From Bacillota bacterium (lineage in GTDB: Bacteria > Bacillota > Clostridia > Christensenellales > SZUA-584): 33,644 nucleotides of DNA. Below the pieces are notes generated by a model. It was not told where the DNA came from. It did no database searches and worked only from the letters and a program-made list of their open reading frames with translations. Each line of letters opens with the position of its first letter. Position 1 is the first letter of the stretch. Location of the stretch: contig JAEWTL010000116.1 of NCBI GenBank assembly GCA_023459495.1, positions 1 to 33,644 of the forward strand, written 5' to 3'. A program made the position numbers and the translations under genes. This document shows positions 14,336-22,948 of the stretch, in pieces.

Positions 14336-16678
14336 ATGAACGAAAAAGCAATTACCAAACTTGAATTTGATAAGATCCTCGAACGTCTGGCGGAACGCGC
14401 GCATTCCGACTCTGGAAGGGAAAAAGCGCTTAAAGTGACGCCCAGCACCGATTACGCGCAGGTGAAGCGGCTGCAGGCTGAAACGCTCGAAGCCGAAAGC
14501 GTATTGATGCGCGCTGCTTCCTCACCCATGAGCGGTTTTGCAGATACCACAGCCGAAACGGCAAGGCTCAAAGCCGGGGCGGACCTTTCCTGCCGTGAAC
14601 TGCGGCGCGTGCTGAGCCTGCTCAAAGCCGCCCGCCGCGCGAGAAATGGCATTATGCGCAGCGAGGAAGGGCTGGGTTCGCTCTTCAACATGGCGCAAAC
14701 GCTGTTTTATACCGACGCGCTGATTTCCGACCTCGACAACGCGATCGTCAGCGACGACGAATTGGCGGATAGTGCATCGCCGGAACTGGCCAGCATCCGC
14801 CGCAAAATACTGCGCGAGAACGAGGGAATCCGTGAAAAGCTGAACGATATCATCCGCTCCGCACAGCACCGGGAGCACCTGCAGGACGCGATCGTGACCA
14901 TGCGTGCCGGACGGTACGTCGTGCCGGTCAAGGCGGAATACCGCCGCAACGTGAAAGGCCTCGTGCACGACCAGTCCTCCAGCGGGCAGACGGTGTTCAT
15001 CGAACCCATGGAGGTCGTGGAAGCCAACAACCGGCTGCGCGAACTGGAGCTGGCGGAACGCACCGAGATCGAACGCATCCTTCACGTATTCTCCGAACGG
15101 CTGCGCGCCGATTGGCAGGCATTGAAAAACAACCTTGAAACACTGACCGCGCTCGATCTAATCTTTGCACGCGCGTCGCTTGCGTCGGCGATGAAGGCCT
15201 CCCCTCCCGCCATCACGCAGTCGGGCCGCATCGACATCCGCAACGGCAGGCACCCGCTGATCGACCCGAAGAAAGTGGTGCCGGTATCGTTGCGTATTGA
15301 GGAGCCCTACAGCGGGCTGATCATCACCGGCCCCAACACAGGCGGTAAGACCGTTACTCTGAAGCTTACCGGATTGCTGATACTGATGGCGCAGAGCGGT
15401 CTTTTCGTGCCTGCGGATGGCGGTACGGAGCTGCCGGTACTATCCGGTCTGTATGCCGATATCGGCGATGAACAAAGCATCGAACAGAGCCTTTCCACAT
15501 TCTCATCGCATATGAAAAATATCACGTATATCACAAAGCACGCTGATGCGAAATCACTGGTGCTGCTGGACGAACTCGGCGCGGGCACAGACCCGGCGGA
15601 AGGCGCGGCGCTTGCGATGGCGATCCTTGAAACGTTAGCGCAGCGCGGTTGCCGCGTACTGGCGACCACGCACTACAGCGAGATTAAGGCGTTCGCCATG
15701 GCGAGCGGGGACTACGAGAACGCGTGCATGGAGTTTGACGTGCGCACCCTCTCCCCCACCTACCGGCTCATCATGGGCGTGCCGGGCGTGTCCAATGCGT
15801 TTGAGATATCGCAAAAATTGGGTCTGGACGAAACGGTGATCACCCGCGCACGGGAGCATATGAGCGAGGAAACGGTCAAGTTTGAACAGCTCATCGGCGA
15901 GGCGCAGCGCCAGCGGGAGCTCGCGCAGCTCAAGGAGCAGCAGGCTGAAAGCTTCCGCCGCACCGCACAGTCCATCCGCGACAAAAGCGATACCGAGCTG
16001 TTAAAGGCGCAGGAGAAGGCGAAGAAGATCGTGGAGGATGCCAACGAAAAGGCGTTTTCCATTCTGAAGGAAGCCCGCGACGAGGCGGAAGGCGTGATAT
16101 CAGAGCTGAAGGCCGCTCAATCCGTACGTCAGGAAGACATTAACGCGGCGCGCAAAAAGCTGTCCGATAAGATTGAGGAGAAAGCGGGCTCTCTGCGTAA
16201 GAAGGAGACGCGCAAAAGCGACATTAAGCCGGATGAGATCATCGAGGGCGATACAGTTAAACTGTTGAGCCACGGCGTTACGGCCACGGTGCTGAAAGCG
16301 CCCAAGGACGGCAAGGTATACGTGCAGGCGGGCGCGCTCAAGCTCACGGTGGAGCTTTCCGACGTGGAGCCCGCGCAACCAGACAAGAAGCCTCAGCGGT
16401 TGGGCCGTGTGCAGCGTGCGTCAGGGCCGGTGAGCATGAGCCTCGATGTGCGCGGCATGACGCTGGACGAGGCCGAAATCGAAACCGACCGCTACCTTGA
16501 CGAAGCGTACCTTTCCGGACAGACCGAGGTCACTGTGATCCACGGCAAGGGCACGGGCGTACTGCGCACCGGCCTGCGGAGCTTTTTGAAGACGCACGCG
16601 CACGTGGAGGGGTTCCGCCGCGGCGTATACGGCGAAGGCGAGGACGGCGTGACCGTCGTCACGCTGAGGCAGAAATAG
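14336..16678 (+). CDS. mutS2: Endonuclease MutS2 / ribosome-rescue ATPase
   Basis: 780 residues from ATG 14336 (AGGAC upstream); a longer in-frame start at 14270 lies in the lysA terminator and is rejected. The N-terminal core and lever region (1-300) is followed by the ABC-type ATPase: Walker A GPNTGGKT at 332-339, Walker B LVLLDELGAGTDPAEG, then TTHYSEIK. A lysine/glutamate-rich coiled coil (about 505-640) and a KOW-like stretch precede the C-terminal Smr domain (LDVRGMTLDEAE, VIHGKGTGVLRTGLR). MutS2 acts on branched DNA in some bacteria, and in Bacillus it (RqcU) binds collided ribosomes. Both roles remain possible. All domains are intact. A short gap to the DUF523 gene suggests cotranscription. 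Confidence 0.95.
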   Translation: MNEKAITKLEFDKILERLAERAHSDSGREKALKVTPSTDYAQVKRLQAETLEAESVLMRAASSPMSGFADTTAETARLKAGADLSCRELRRVLSLLKAARRARNGIMRSEEGLGSLFNMAQTLFYTDALISDLDNAIVSDDELADSASPELASIRRKILRENEGIREKLNDIIRSAQHREHLQDAIVTMRAGRYVVPVKAEYRRNVKGLVHDQSSSGQTVFIEPMEVVEANNRLRELELAERTEIERILHVFSERLRADWQALKNNLETLTALDLIFARASLASAMKASPPAITQSGRIDIRNGRHPLIDPKKVVPVSLRIEEPYSGLIITGPNTGGKTVTLKLTGLLILMAQSGLFVPADGGTELPVLSGLYADIGDEQSIEQSLSTFSSHMKNITYITKHADAKSLVLLDELGAGTDPAEGAALAMAILETLAQRGCRVLATTHYSEIKAFAMASGDYENACMEFDVRTLSPTYRLIMGVPGVSNAFEISQKLGLDETVITRAREHMSEETVKFEQLIGEAQRQRELAQLKEQQAESFRRTAQSIRDKSDTELLKAQEKAKKIVEDANEKAFSILKEARDEAEGVISELKAAQSVRQEDINAARKKLSDKIEEKAGSLRKKETRKSDIKPDEIIEGDTVKLLSHGVTATVLKAPKDGKVYVQAGALKLTVELSDVEPAQPDKKPQRLGRVQRASGPVSMSLDVRGMTLDEAEIETDRYLDEAYLSGQTEVTVIHGKGTGVLRTGLRSFLKTHAHVEGFRRGVYGEGEDGVTVVTLRQK

Positions 16679-16691
16679 GAATAGTACTTAA

Positions 16692-17126
16692 ATGGATATC
16701 TGCAGCGCATGCCTGACAGGCAGCAAATGCCGCTACGACGGCGAAGCCCGGCCCGACGAAACGATCAAAGAACGGTACGAAGCGGGTGAGCTCAAAGCCG
16801 TATGCCCGGAGTGCTTTGCGAAGCTGACCATCCCCCGCTGCCCATCCGAGATCGTGGGCGGCGACGGCGCGGATGTGCTGGACGGCAGGGCGCACGTGCT
16901 GGCGCAGGACGGCAGTGACCGCACGGCAGAGTTCATCGAAGGCGCTAAAAAAACGCTGGAAGCAGCAAAACGATTCGGAGCCAAGCGTGCATATCTGAAA
17001 TCCAAAAGCCCCTCGTGCGGTTGCGGACATATCTATGACGGCACATTTTCGGGCGTGCTGCGCGGCGGCGACGGCGTAACTGCCGCACTTTTGAAGCGAA
17101 ACGGCATAGAAGTGGTTGAAATATGA
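16692..17126 (+). CDS. DUF523 family cysteine-rich protein
   Basis: 144 residues, the usual length of stand-alone DUF523 proteins. Cysteines lie at 4, 7, 13, 38, 41, 50, 109 and 111, in the motifs ICSACLTGSKCRYDG, VCPECF, PRCPSE and KSPSCGCGHIYDGTF. Such an arrangement suggests a metal or iron-sulfur site, although no biochemical role is established for the family. It starts 13 bases after mutS2 with only a weak AGGA ribosome site and is probably read from the same transcript. No gene of defined function nearby explains it. Confidence 0.88.
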   Translation: MDICSACLTGSKCRYDGEARPDETIKERYEAGELKAVCPECFAKLTIPRCPSEIVGGDGADVLDGRAHVLAQDGSDRTAEFIEGAKKTLEAAKRFGAKRAYLKSKSPSCGCGHIYDGTFSGVLRGGDGVTAALLKRNGIEVVEI

Positions 17127-17239
17127 AACAAATATGAATATTCAGTAAATACTTGCTTCGGCGGGCTTTATCCCGTGGGTCCATCTGATCTATAATGCAG
17201 GTAAATGTGCATGATTCTGTTTATTATGAGGTGAAGCGC

Positions 17240-17920
17240 ATGCCCAAGAACATACTGGTCGTGGATGACGACAAGAACATATGCGAAGTGATCAAGCTCT
17301 ATCTTCAGAAGGAAGGTTACAAAGTCACGCTGGCCTACGACGGGCAGGCGGGCATCGACGAGTTTGAGCGCGAAGCGCCTGCGCTGGTCGTGCTCGATAT
17401 CATGATGCCGCGCAAGGATGGCTGGGAAGTGTTAAAGCACATCCGTAAGACTTCCTCTGTTCCGGTTATCATGCTGACGGCAAAAGGCGAAACGTTTGAC
17501 AAGGTGCTGGGGCTAGAGCTCGGCGCGGATGACTACATCGTCAAGCCGTTCGATCCCAAGGAGTTCATCGCACGCGTCAAGGCGGTTTCCCGCCGCGCGA
17601 GCAAGCAGGAGGAAGAGGAGAAGGAGATCACCTACGAAGGGCTCATCATCAACATCTCCAACTACACCGTGCTCTACAAGGGTGAGGTTGTGGAGATGCC
17701 GCCCAAGGAGATCGAACTGCTGTACTTCCTCGCCTCGCACCCCAACAAGGTGTTCACGCGCGAACAGCTGCTGCAGCAGGTGTGGGACTTCGAGTTCTTC
17801 GGCGACTCGCGTACCGTGGACGTGCACATCAAGCGGCTGCGCAAAAAGCTCTACGACGAAAGCAACCCCTGGGAGATCAAAACCGTATGGGGCGTGGGAT
17901 ATAAATTCGAGGTTCGTTAA
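17240..17920 (+). CDS. OmpR/PhoB-family response regulator
   Basis: 226 residues from ATG 17240, with GAGGTG six bases upstream; an ATG at 17195 in the same frame has no ribosome site. The receiver domain (1-118) has acidic DDD at 9-11, phosphoacceptor D53 in VVLDIMMP, the threonine in MLTAKG and lysine in VKPFDP. The winged-helix DNA-binding domain (about 130-226) has PPKEIELLYFLASHPNKVFTREQLLQQVW and TVDVHIKRLRKKL. It overlaps the kinase gene by one base (TAATG), so the two form one operon. A TATAAT at 17191-17196 with a poor -35 may be the promoter. The likely target is htrA two genes on. Confidence 0.94.
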   Translation: MPKNILVVDDDKNICEVIKLYLQKEGYKVTLAYDGQAGIDEFEREAPALVVLDIMMPRKDGWEVLKHIRKTSSVPVIMLTAKGETFDKVLGLELGADDYIVKPFDPKEFIARVKAVSRRASKQEEEEKEITYEGLIINISNYTVLYKGEVVEMPPKEIELLYFLASHPNKVFTREQLLQQVWDFEFFGDSRTVDVHIKRLRKKLYDESNPWEIKTVWGVGYKFEVR

Positions 17921-19368
17921 TGGCAAGGTCGCTGGAAAAGTCGTTGTTCTCCCGTATGCTTTCGGTTTATCTGCTCATCATCGTCATGTCGTTCACGCTC
18001 GTGGGCGGCATATTCTTCGAGAGCCTGAAAAGCGAGTATTTAGACGCACAGATGAGCAGCATGATCGTCGGGGCACAGGAGATCAGCCAGTGGTACGAAG
18101 ACTATCAGAACGGACTGATCACGGATGACGACCTGGTCAGCAACATGGAGCAAAAGGCATCCCAGGAACATACGGTAATCTGGATCATTAAGATGGGCAT
18201 GGTATACGAGACCGCCGACCCGGAGAGCAAGAGCGAAGTAGGAGAGGCGTTCTCCAACGATACAATCAGGCAGTTCTATTCATACGCGCAGCAGGGAAAG
18301 ACATATAAGCTGGTTTCCGACGTCAGTGCGTCGTTTAAAAGCAAAGTGATGTCCGTTGAGGTTCCGCTTGAGGTCAACGGGATGTTTGCGGGCGCCATTG
18401 TCATTCATAAGGAAGTCAGCGACGTAAGCGTAGGCATCAGTTCCATATTCCGTAGGGTGCTATTCCCGCTGTTGATTTCGGTCGCGTTTGCCGCGATACT
18501 CGTGTCCATCCTGTCACGGCATATCGTGCGGCCCATTCAGGATATCTCGCACGCCTCACGTGAACTGGCGCGCGGCAATCTGGATTTTCGTGTCAAACCA
18601 TCAACCAGCGACGAAATTGGCGAACTCGCCGTATCGTTTAACAAAATGGCGGAGGAGTTGAAGCTGCAGGACGGCCTGCGCAACGCGTTCATCGGCAACG
18701 TATCACACGAGCTGCGTACGCCGCTCTCCGCAGTTCAGGGATTCATCCAAGGCGTGATCGACGGCACAATTGAGGAACAGGACCGCTGCAAATACCTCGA
18801 GATTGCGCTCAGTGAAACCAAGCGCATGAACGCGCTGATCAACGACTTTTTGAACCTCGCCAAAATCGAGTCGGGCAAGTTTCCCATGGAGTATTCCGAG
18901 TTTGATATCAACGAGCTGCTGCGGCGCTGCGTGCTCATGTTCGAGCAACCCATCGAAGCCAAAAAGCTTGAAGTCCAGATCGATCTGGATGAGGAAAAGA
19001 CAATGGTCTGGGCGGACGCGGACCGCATCTCCCAGGTCGTCACCAACCTTGTGGACAATGCCGTCAAATTTTCTTTTGAAGGCGGTCTGCTGCATATCTG
19101 GACCCAGACACAAGGCAGCAAGGTGTTGGTGAATATATCGGATACGGGAGAAGGCATACCGGAGGAGGATCAGGGAAACATCTTCGAGCGCTTCTACAAG
19201 GTGGATAAATCGCACAGCCGCAGCAAGGCAGGCGCGGGAATCGGCTTGCACCTCGTCAAACGCATCATCGCTCAGCACGGTGAGAAGATTTCAGTGCAAT
19301 CCGTTCAGGGTGAGGGAACGACCTTTACGTTTACGCTGACCAAGGCATTTCCCGAAAAGAAGCGGTAA
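17920..19368 (+). CDS. Membrane sensor histidine kinase
   Basis: 482 residues. Membrane segment 1 (about 13-33) and segment 2 (about 180-199) flank an external sensor domain of about 145 residues, followed by HAMP (200-252), the dimerisation domain with phosphoacceptor H263 in GNVSHELRTPLS, and the ATPase domain with N box (QVVTNLVDNAVKFS), G1 (SDTGEGIPEED), F box (FERFYK) and G2 (AGAGIGLHLVK). All catalytic boxes are intact. No PAS domain is present, so it is not a standard WalK. The partnership with the overlapping response regulator and a downstream HtrA protease resembles envelope-stress systems such as CssRS, an analogy rather than an orthology claim. Confidence 0.94.
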   Translation: MARSLEKSLFSRMLSVYLLIIVMSFTLVGGIFFESLKSEYLDAQMSSMIVGAQEISQWYEDYQNGLITDDDLVSNMEQKASQEHTVIWIIKMGMVYETADPESKSEVGEAFSNDTIRQFYSYAQQGKTYKLVSDVSASFKSKVMSVEVPLEVNGMFAGAIVIHKEVSDVSVGISSIFRRVLFPLLISVAFAAILVSILSRHIVRPIQDISHASRELARGNLDFRVKPSTSDEIGELAVSFNKMAEELKLQDGLRNAFIGNVSHELRTPLSAVQGFIQGVIDGTIEEQDRCKYLEIALSETKRMNALINDFLNLAKIESGKFPMEYSEFDINELLRRCVLMFEQPIEAKKLEVQIDLDEEKTMVWADADRISQVVTNLVDNAVKFSFEGGLLHIWTQTQGSKVLVNISDTGEGIPEEDQGNIFERFYKVDKSHSRSKAGAGIGLHLVKRIIAQHGEKISVQSVQGEGTTFTFTLTKAFPEKKR

Positions 19369-19380
19369 CCGCAGTGCAAA

Positions 19381-19425
19381 TGTTCACGCCATGTTTTAAA
19401 TTTGTTAATGCACGTGTTTTATAAT
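19381..19425 (+). promoter_or_regulatory. htrA promoter region with three 11-bp-spaced repeats
   Basis: TGTTCA (19381-19386), TGTTTT (19392-19397) and TGTTAA (19403-19408) recur with an exact 11-bp period immediately upstream of TATAAT (19420-19425). No good -35 box exists at the right distance, as expected for an activator-dependent promoter. Direct hexamer repeats one helical turn apart are the usual binding pattern of OmpR-family regulators, and WalR uses TGTWAH-N5-TGTWAH. Confidence 0.55.
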
Positions 19426-19457
19426 ATAAGGTATTGATAAGAAAGCAGGAGGCAGCA

Positions 19458-20801
19458 ATGGACAACGGTTACAATCAGGGCAACGACGGTACGGAACAGG
19501 GCTACAGGTACCAGTACGGCGCGGACCAGCAGCAGGGCGGGTACTATTATAATCCCTACGGCGGTTACAACCAGCCGCCGCAGTACACTAAGCCGCCGCG
19601 CGAAAAAAGAGGCGTCCGCCGTGTGCTGATTGGTGTGTTCATGATGCTCTGCCTCATCGCAGGCAGCGCCTTAGGAATATATGTGCTCTCGCCGGAGCTC
19701 AGCGGTCAAAATGGCGGCAGCATCGCACAGGCACCCACAGCCACACAGCCGAGGCTTCAGGAGCAGACAGCCGTGCAGCCAGTATCCACTCCCGATGCGT
19801 CGCTCACGACACAGAACCCTGAGATCGGCGGCGAAAAACCATCTATTGATGGCAGCGAAGGCGTATACGTGCAGATTGCTGATAAGGTCGGCCCCGCCGT
19901 GGTCGTGGTGCGCATCGACAATCCGGAGTATTCTGATGAGTACGACCCGCAGGGCACCGGCATTATCATTTCAACCGACGGCTACATCGTCACCAACAAC
20001 CACGTAATCGCCGACCGGGCATATAATGACATCGTCGTTGTGACGAGCGACGGCAAGGAATATAAGGCCGGGCTGGTCGGCATGGATGAAACGACCGACC
20101 TCGCGGTGATCAAAATCAGTGCAAAGGGCCTCACGGCCGCGGCGCTGGGTGACTCGGACGCCCTGAAGGTCGGCGAAGAAGTCGTTGCTATCGGCAATGC
20201 GCTGGGCATGGGCTCCGGAACCGTAACCACGGGAATCATCAGCGGGTTGAACAAGCAGATCACGAATGAGGAATACTATACGCAGGAATACATCCAGACG
20301 GATGCTGCAATTAACCCCGGCAACAGCGGTGGCCCGCTGATCAATCTTAGTGGCGAGGTCATCGGCATCAACACACTCAAAAGCTACATCGCCGAGTATG
20401 ATGCCAACGGGCAGGCGGTATCCTCTGAAGGCATCGGCTTCGCGATACCGATCAACACCGCTTTGCCGGTAATACTCCAGATCATGACCGAAGGCAGCGT
20501 GGTGCATCCGGGTATCGGCATCACCGGCACGGTGGATGAGAATCACCAATATAACACGGCCGACGCTCCGGATGGCGTGACGGTGGTTTCCGTGGTCGAG
20601 GGTGGCCCGGCGGATCTGGCAGGTATCCAGCCTAACGACATCATCACGGCTGCGGATGGCACCGCACTTACCTCGGTGGAGGATCTGACCGCCGTCATTC
20701 AGGAACATGAGGTAGGCGACCGGATCACTCTCACCGTATGGCGCAGCGGCCGGGAGCACCAAGCGACTGTGACTATCGGCGATTTGAACCAACTGGGGTA
20801 A
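19458..20801 (+). CDS. htrA: HtrA/DegP-type membrane-anchored serine protease with PDZ domain
   Basis: 447 residues from ATG 19458 with AGGAGG five bases upstream (an earlier TTG is rejected). The N-terminus (1-50) is a Gln/Gly/Tyr-rich cytosolic tail, then one membrane segment (about 55-76) and a Pro/Thr-rich linker. The chymotrypsin-fold protease has H182 (VTNNHVI), D214 (TTDLAVIKI) and S290 (NPGNSGGPL). A single C-terminal PDZ domain (about 340-440) contains VVEGGPADLAGIQPNDIITAADG. The protease faces outside and degrades or refolds damaged exported proteins. Its own promoter region and placement after a two-component system suggest it is that system's output. Confidence 0.95.
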   Translation: MDNGYNQGNDGTEQGYRYQYGADQQQGGYYYNPYGGYNQPPQYTKPPREKRGVRRVLIGVFMMLCLIAGSALGIYVLSPELSGQNGGSIAQAPTATQPRLQEQTAVQPVSTPDASLTTQNPEIGGEKPSIDGSEGVYVQIADKVGPAVVVVRIDNPEYSDEYDPQGTGIIISTDGYIVTNNHVIADRAYNDIVVVTSDGKEYKAGLVGMDETTDLAVIKISAKGLTAAALGDSDALKVGEEVVAIGNALGMGSGTVTTGIISGLNKQITNEEYYTQEYIQTDAAINPGNSGGPLINLSGEVIGINTLKSYIAEYDANGQAVSSEGIGFAIPINTALPVILQIMTEGSVVHPGIGITGTVDENHQYNTADAPDGVTVVSVVEGGPADLAGIQPNDIITAADGTALTSVEDLTAVIQEHEVGDRITLTVWRSGREHQATVTIGDLNQLG

Positions 20802-20828
20802 ACAATCCTCAGCATTCCGATCAACCGC

Positions 20829-20865
20829 AAGCAGGTATCATTCAAATCATGATGCCTGCTTTTTT
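20829..20865 (+). terminator. Intrinsic terminator of htrA
   Basis: AAGCAGGTATCAT (20829-20841) pairs with ATGATGCCTGCTT (20849-20861), including one G-T pair, and is followed by a T run. Confidence 0.88.
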
Positions 20866-20952
20866 ATTTCCGTTTATATAAGTTGCCGCTAATCAATTGT
20901 CACAAGGCATATATTTATATCATAAGAAATATAACTTCTGTCTTCAGGCATA

Positions 20953-21005
20953 TTGAAATCGGTATGTAAATATGTTATAAAGTAGATAGTACAACTCTCT
21001 ACTTT
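20953..21005 (+). promoter_or_regulatory. Promoter and inverted repeat of the transketolase cluster
   Basis: TTGAAA (20953-20958), a 17-base spacer and TATAAA (20976-20981) form a good promoter. An 8-bp inverted repeat, AAAGTAGA (20979-20986) and TCTACTTT (20998-21005), starts at the -10 box and covers the expected transcription start. It can be a repressor operator or a hairpin at the 5' end of the message. AAAGGAGGAG precedes the first gene. Confidence 0.6.
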
Positions 21006-21048
21006 TACATCATTCAGTCCCGAAAATCGAATAAAGGAGGAGCTTCGT

Positions 21049-21879
21049 ATGCCCTGTACTGCGGAAGAAAAGCAAAGGTTGCAAGGTATTGCGCGCGATT
21101 TGCGCCTCACCATCGTGGATGTGATGGCGTGGTCGGGCGGAGCGCACGTCGGCGGCTCACTTAGTATTGTTGAGCTGCTCACGGCGCTGTACTTTAAGTA
21201 CTTAAGCATCGATCCAAAGAATCCCTGTTGGGAAGATCGCGACCGGTTCGTGCTCTCCAAGGGCCACGCCGCCGCCGGATTCATACCCGTGCTTGCCAAG
21301 CGCGGCTTTATCCCGGAGGAAGAGCTGAAAACCTTCAACCACTTCGGCTCGCCGTTTGCAATGCACCCGGACAGCAACAAGGTCGTCGGCTGCGACGCCT
21401 CTGCCGGGAGCCTTGGGCACGGCCTGCCCATGGCAGTGGGCATGGGTCTTGGCGCGCGCTACCTGAAAAAGCCCTTCAAAACCGTTTGCCTGATGGGCGA
21501 CGGCGAGTGCTGCGAGGGCAGCGTGTGGGAGGCGGCCATGTCGCTGGCCAACTTCAAGCTGACCAACGTAATCACCATCGTGGACCGCAACCGCCTGATG
21601 ATCGACGGTCGTACCGAGGACGTGATGGCGCTGGAACCGTTTGGCGATAAGTGGCGCGCGTTTGGCTTCGACGTGATCGAGATCGACGGACACGACTTTG
21701 ATCAGGTGTGTGATGCGCTGGACCGCGGCTGGAATGCCGTCGGGAAGCCGGTGCTCATCCTTGCCAACACCATCAAAGGCAAGGGCATCGATTTCATGGA
21801 AAACAACGTCGTATGGCACTATGGCTCGGCTGACTCTGCGCTATGCGAGAAGGCCAAGGCGTGCATACTGGGCGCGTAG
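21049..21879 (+). CDS. Transketolase-like enzyme, N-terminal (thiamine diphosphate-binding) subunit
   Basis: 276 residues. This is the half of a split transketolase that holds the diphosphate-binding fold: AHVGGSLSIVELLTALYF, DRFVLSKGHAAAGFIPVL, SLGHGLPMAVGMGLGARY and the cofactor motif GDGE (150-153) with N181 in VDRNRL. KGKGIDFME near the C-terminus is also typical. The partner subunit follows 15 bases later. In many Clostridia such pairs serve the non-oxidative pentose phosphate pathway, but sulfosugar and other C-C cleaving variants exist. Here the neighbours are not sugar-phosphate genes, so the substrate stays open. The ribosome site is strong. Confidence 0.92.
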   Translation: MPCTAEEKQRLQGIARDLRLTIVDVMAWSGGAHVGGSLSIVELLTALYFKYLSIDPKNPCWEDRDRFVLSKGHAAAGFIPVLAKRGFIPEEELKTFNHFGSPFAMHPDSNKVVGCDASAGSLGHGLPMAVGMGLGARYLKKPFKTVCLMGDGECCEGSVWEAAMSLANFKLTNVITIVDRNRLMIDGRTEDVMALEPFGDKWRAFGFDVIEIDGHDFDQVCDALDRGWNAVGKPVLILANTIKGKGIDFMENNVVWHYGSADSALCEKAKACILGA

Positions 21880-21894
21880 GAAGGAGGCTAAAAT

Positions 21895-22908
21895 ATGTCA
21901 ACCGTTACAGGAACCACATGGAACTGTTATGACTCTGCTACCATGACCGCAAAGGAAATTTACGGCCGGACGCTGGCGGAGATGGGCAAGACCAACGACA
22001 AGATCGTAGGCGTTACCGCGGACCTCGCGAAAACCACCGCGATCATACACTTTGCCGATGCCTTCCCCGACCGGTTCTATAACGTCGGAATCGCTGAGCA
22101 GAATATGATGGGCATCGCCGCGGGCCTTGCCAAGGTGGGACTTATCCCCTTTGCCTCCACCATGGCCATATTTGCCTGCCTGCGCGCGGGTGAGCAGGTG
22201 CGCACGGATATCGCGTACCAGAACCTCCCGGTCAAAATCATTGCCACGCATGCGGGTATCTCGTTCGGGCACGCGGGCACCACACACCACTGCACCGAAG
22301 ACCTCGCCGTGATGCGCTCCATTGCCAACATGACGGTCATCTGCCCCGCAGACGGTATCGAGACCTCTCGCGCTGTACGGGCCTGCGTGGACATCCCCGG
22401 CCCAGTGTACATCCGCATCGGGCGCGGCTTTGAGCCACCCTGCTACGCAGACGAAAACTACGATTTTGAAATCGGTAAGGCGATTGAAATGGTGCCCGGC
22501 ACGGATGTCACAATCATCTGCTGCGGCATCGCAGTACTGCAGTCCGTTCAGGCCGCGAAGACACTGCTCGAGCAGGACGGCATCAGCGTGCGCGTTCTCA
22601 ACATGCACACCATCAAGCCCATCGACCGCGAAGCCATTATGAAGGCTGTCATGGAAACCCGCCGTATCCTCACCATCGAGGAGCACAACGTGGAAGGCGG
22701 CCTTGGGGATGCGGTCGGCAGCGTGATTGCGGAGAGCGGCAAGGGCTGCGTATTCAAGAAGCACGGCATGTACGACCAGTTTGCCACCATCGGCTACGCG
22801 GAAGACCTCTACGCCTACTACGGATTTGATGCCAACGGTATCATCGATCAGGTGCGCAGCCTCATGGGCAAAGAGTTCGAAGCGGACGAGAACTGGGAAG
22901 ACGAATGA
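21895..22908 (+). CDS. Transketolase-like enzyme, C-terminal (pyrimidine-binding) subunit
   Basis: 337 residues with AAGGAGG before ATG 21895. The pyrimidine-binding domain has VGVTADLAKTTAI and the proton-relay glutamate in NVGIAEQNMMGIAAGLAKVG. The adjacent HAGISFGHAGTTHHCTEDLA carries histidines typical of substrate phosphate/hydroxyl contacts. The C-terminal transketolase domain runs from about 195 (TDVTIICCGIAV, HTIKPIDREAI, TIEEHNVEGGLGDAV). It should form a 2+2 complex with the preceding subunit. The short N-terminal lead (STVTGTTWNCYDSA) before the conserved domain is slightly unusual. Confidence 0.92.
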   Translation: MSTVTGTTWNCYDSATMTAKEIYGRTLAEMGKTNDKIVGVTADLAKTTAIIHFADAFPDRFYNVGIAEQNMMGIAAGLAKVGLIPFASTMAIFACLRAGEQVRTDIAYQNLPVKIIATHAGISFGHAGTTHHCTEDLAVMRSIANMTVICPADGIETSRAVRACVDIPGPVYIRIGRGFEPPCYADENYDFEIGKAIEMVPGTDVTIICCGIAVLQSVQAAKTLLEQDGISVRVLNMHTIKPIDREAIMKAVMETRRILTIEEHNVEGGLGDAVGSVIAESGKGCVFKKHGMYDQFATIGYAEDLYAYYGFDANGIIDQVRSLMGKEFEADENWEDE

Positions 22909-22948
22909 GCCGCAGGCGACCCATTCCAATTTGAAAGGAGTGTTGAGA

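Noticed and set aside
21049..22908. Assignment of the split transketolase to a sulfosugar pathway
   Set aside because: No sulfosugar isomerase, aldolase, exporter or sulfolactaldehyde dehydrogenase-type neighbours are present; two-subunit transketolases have many roles.
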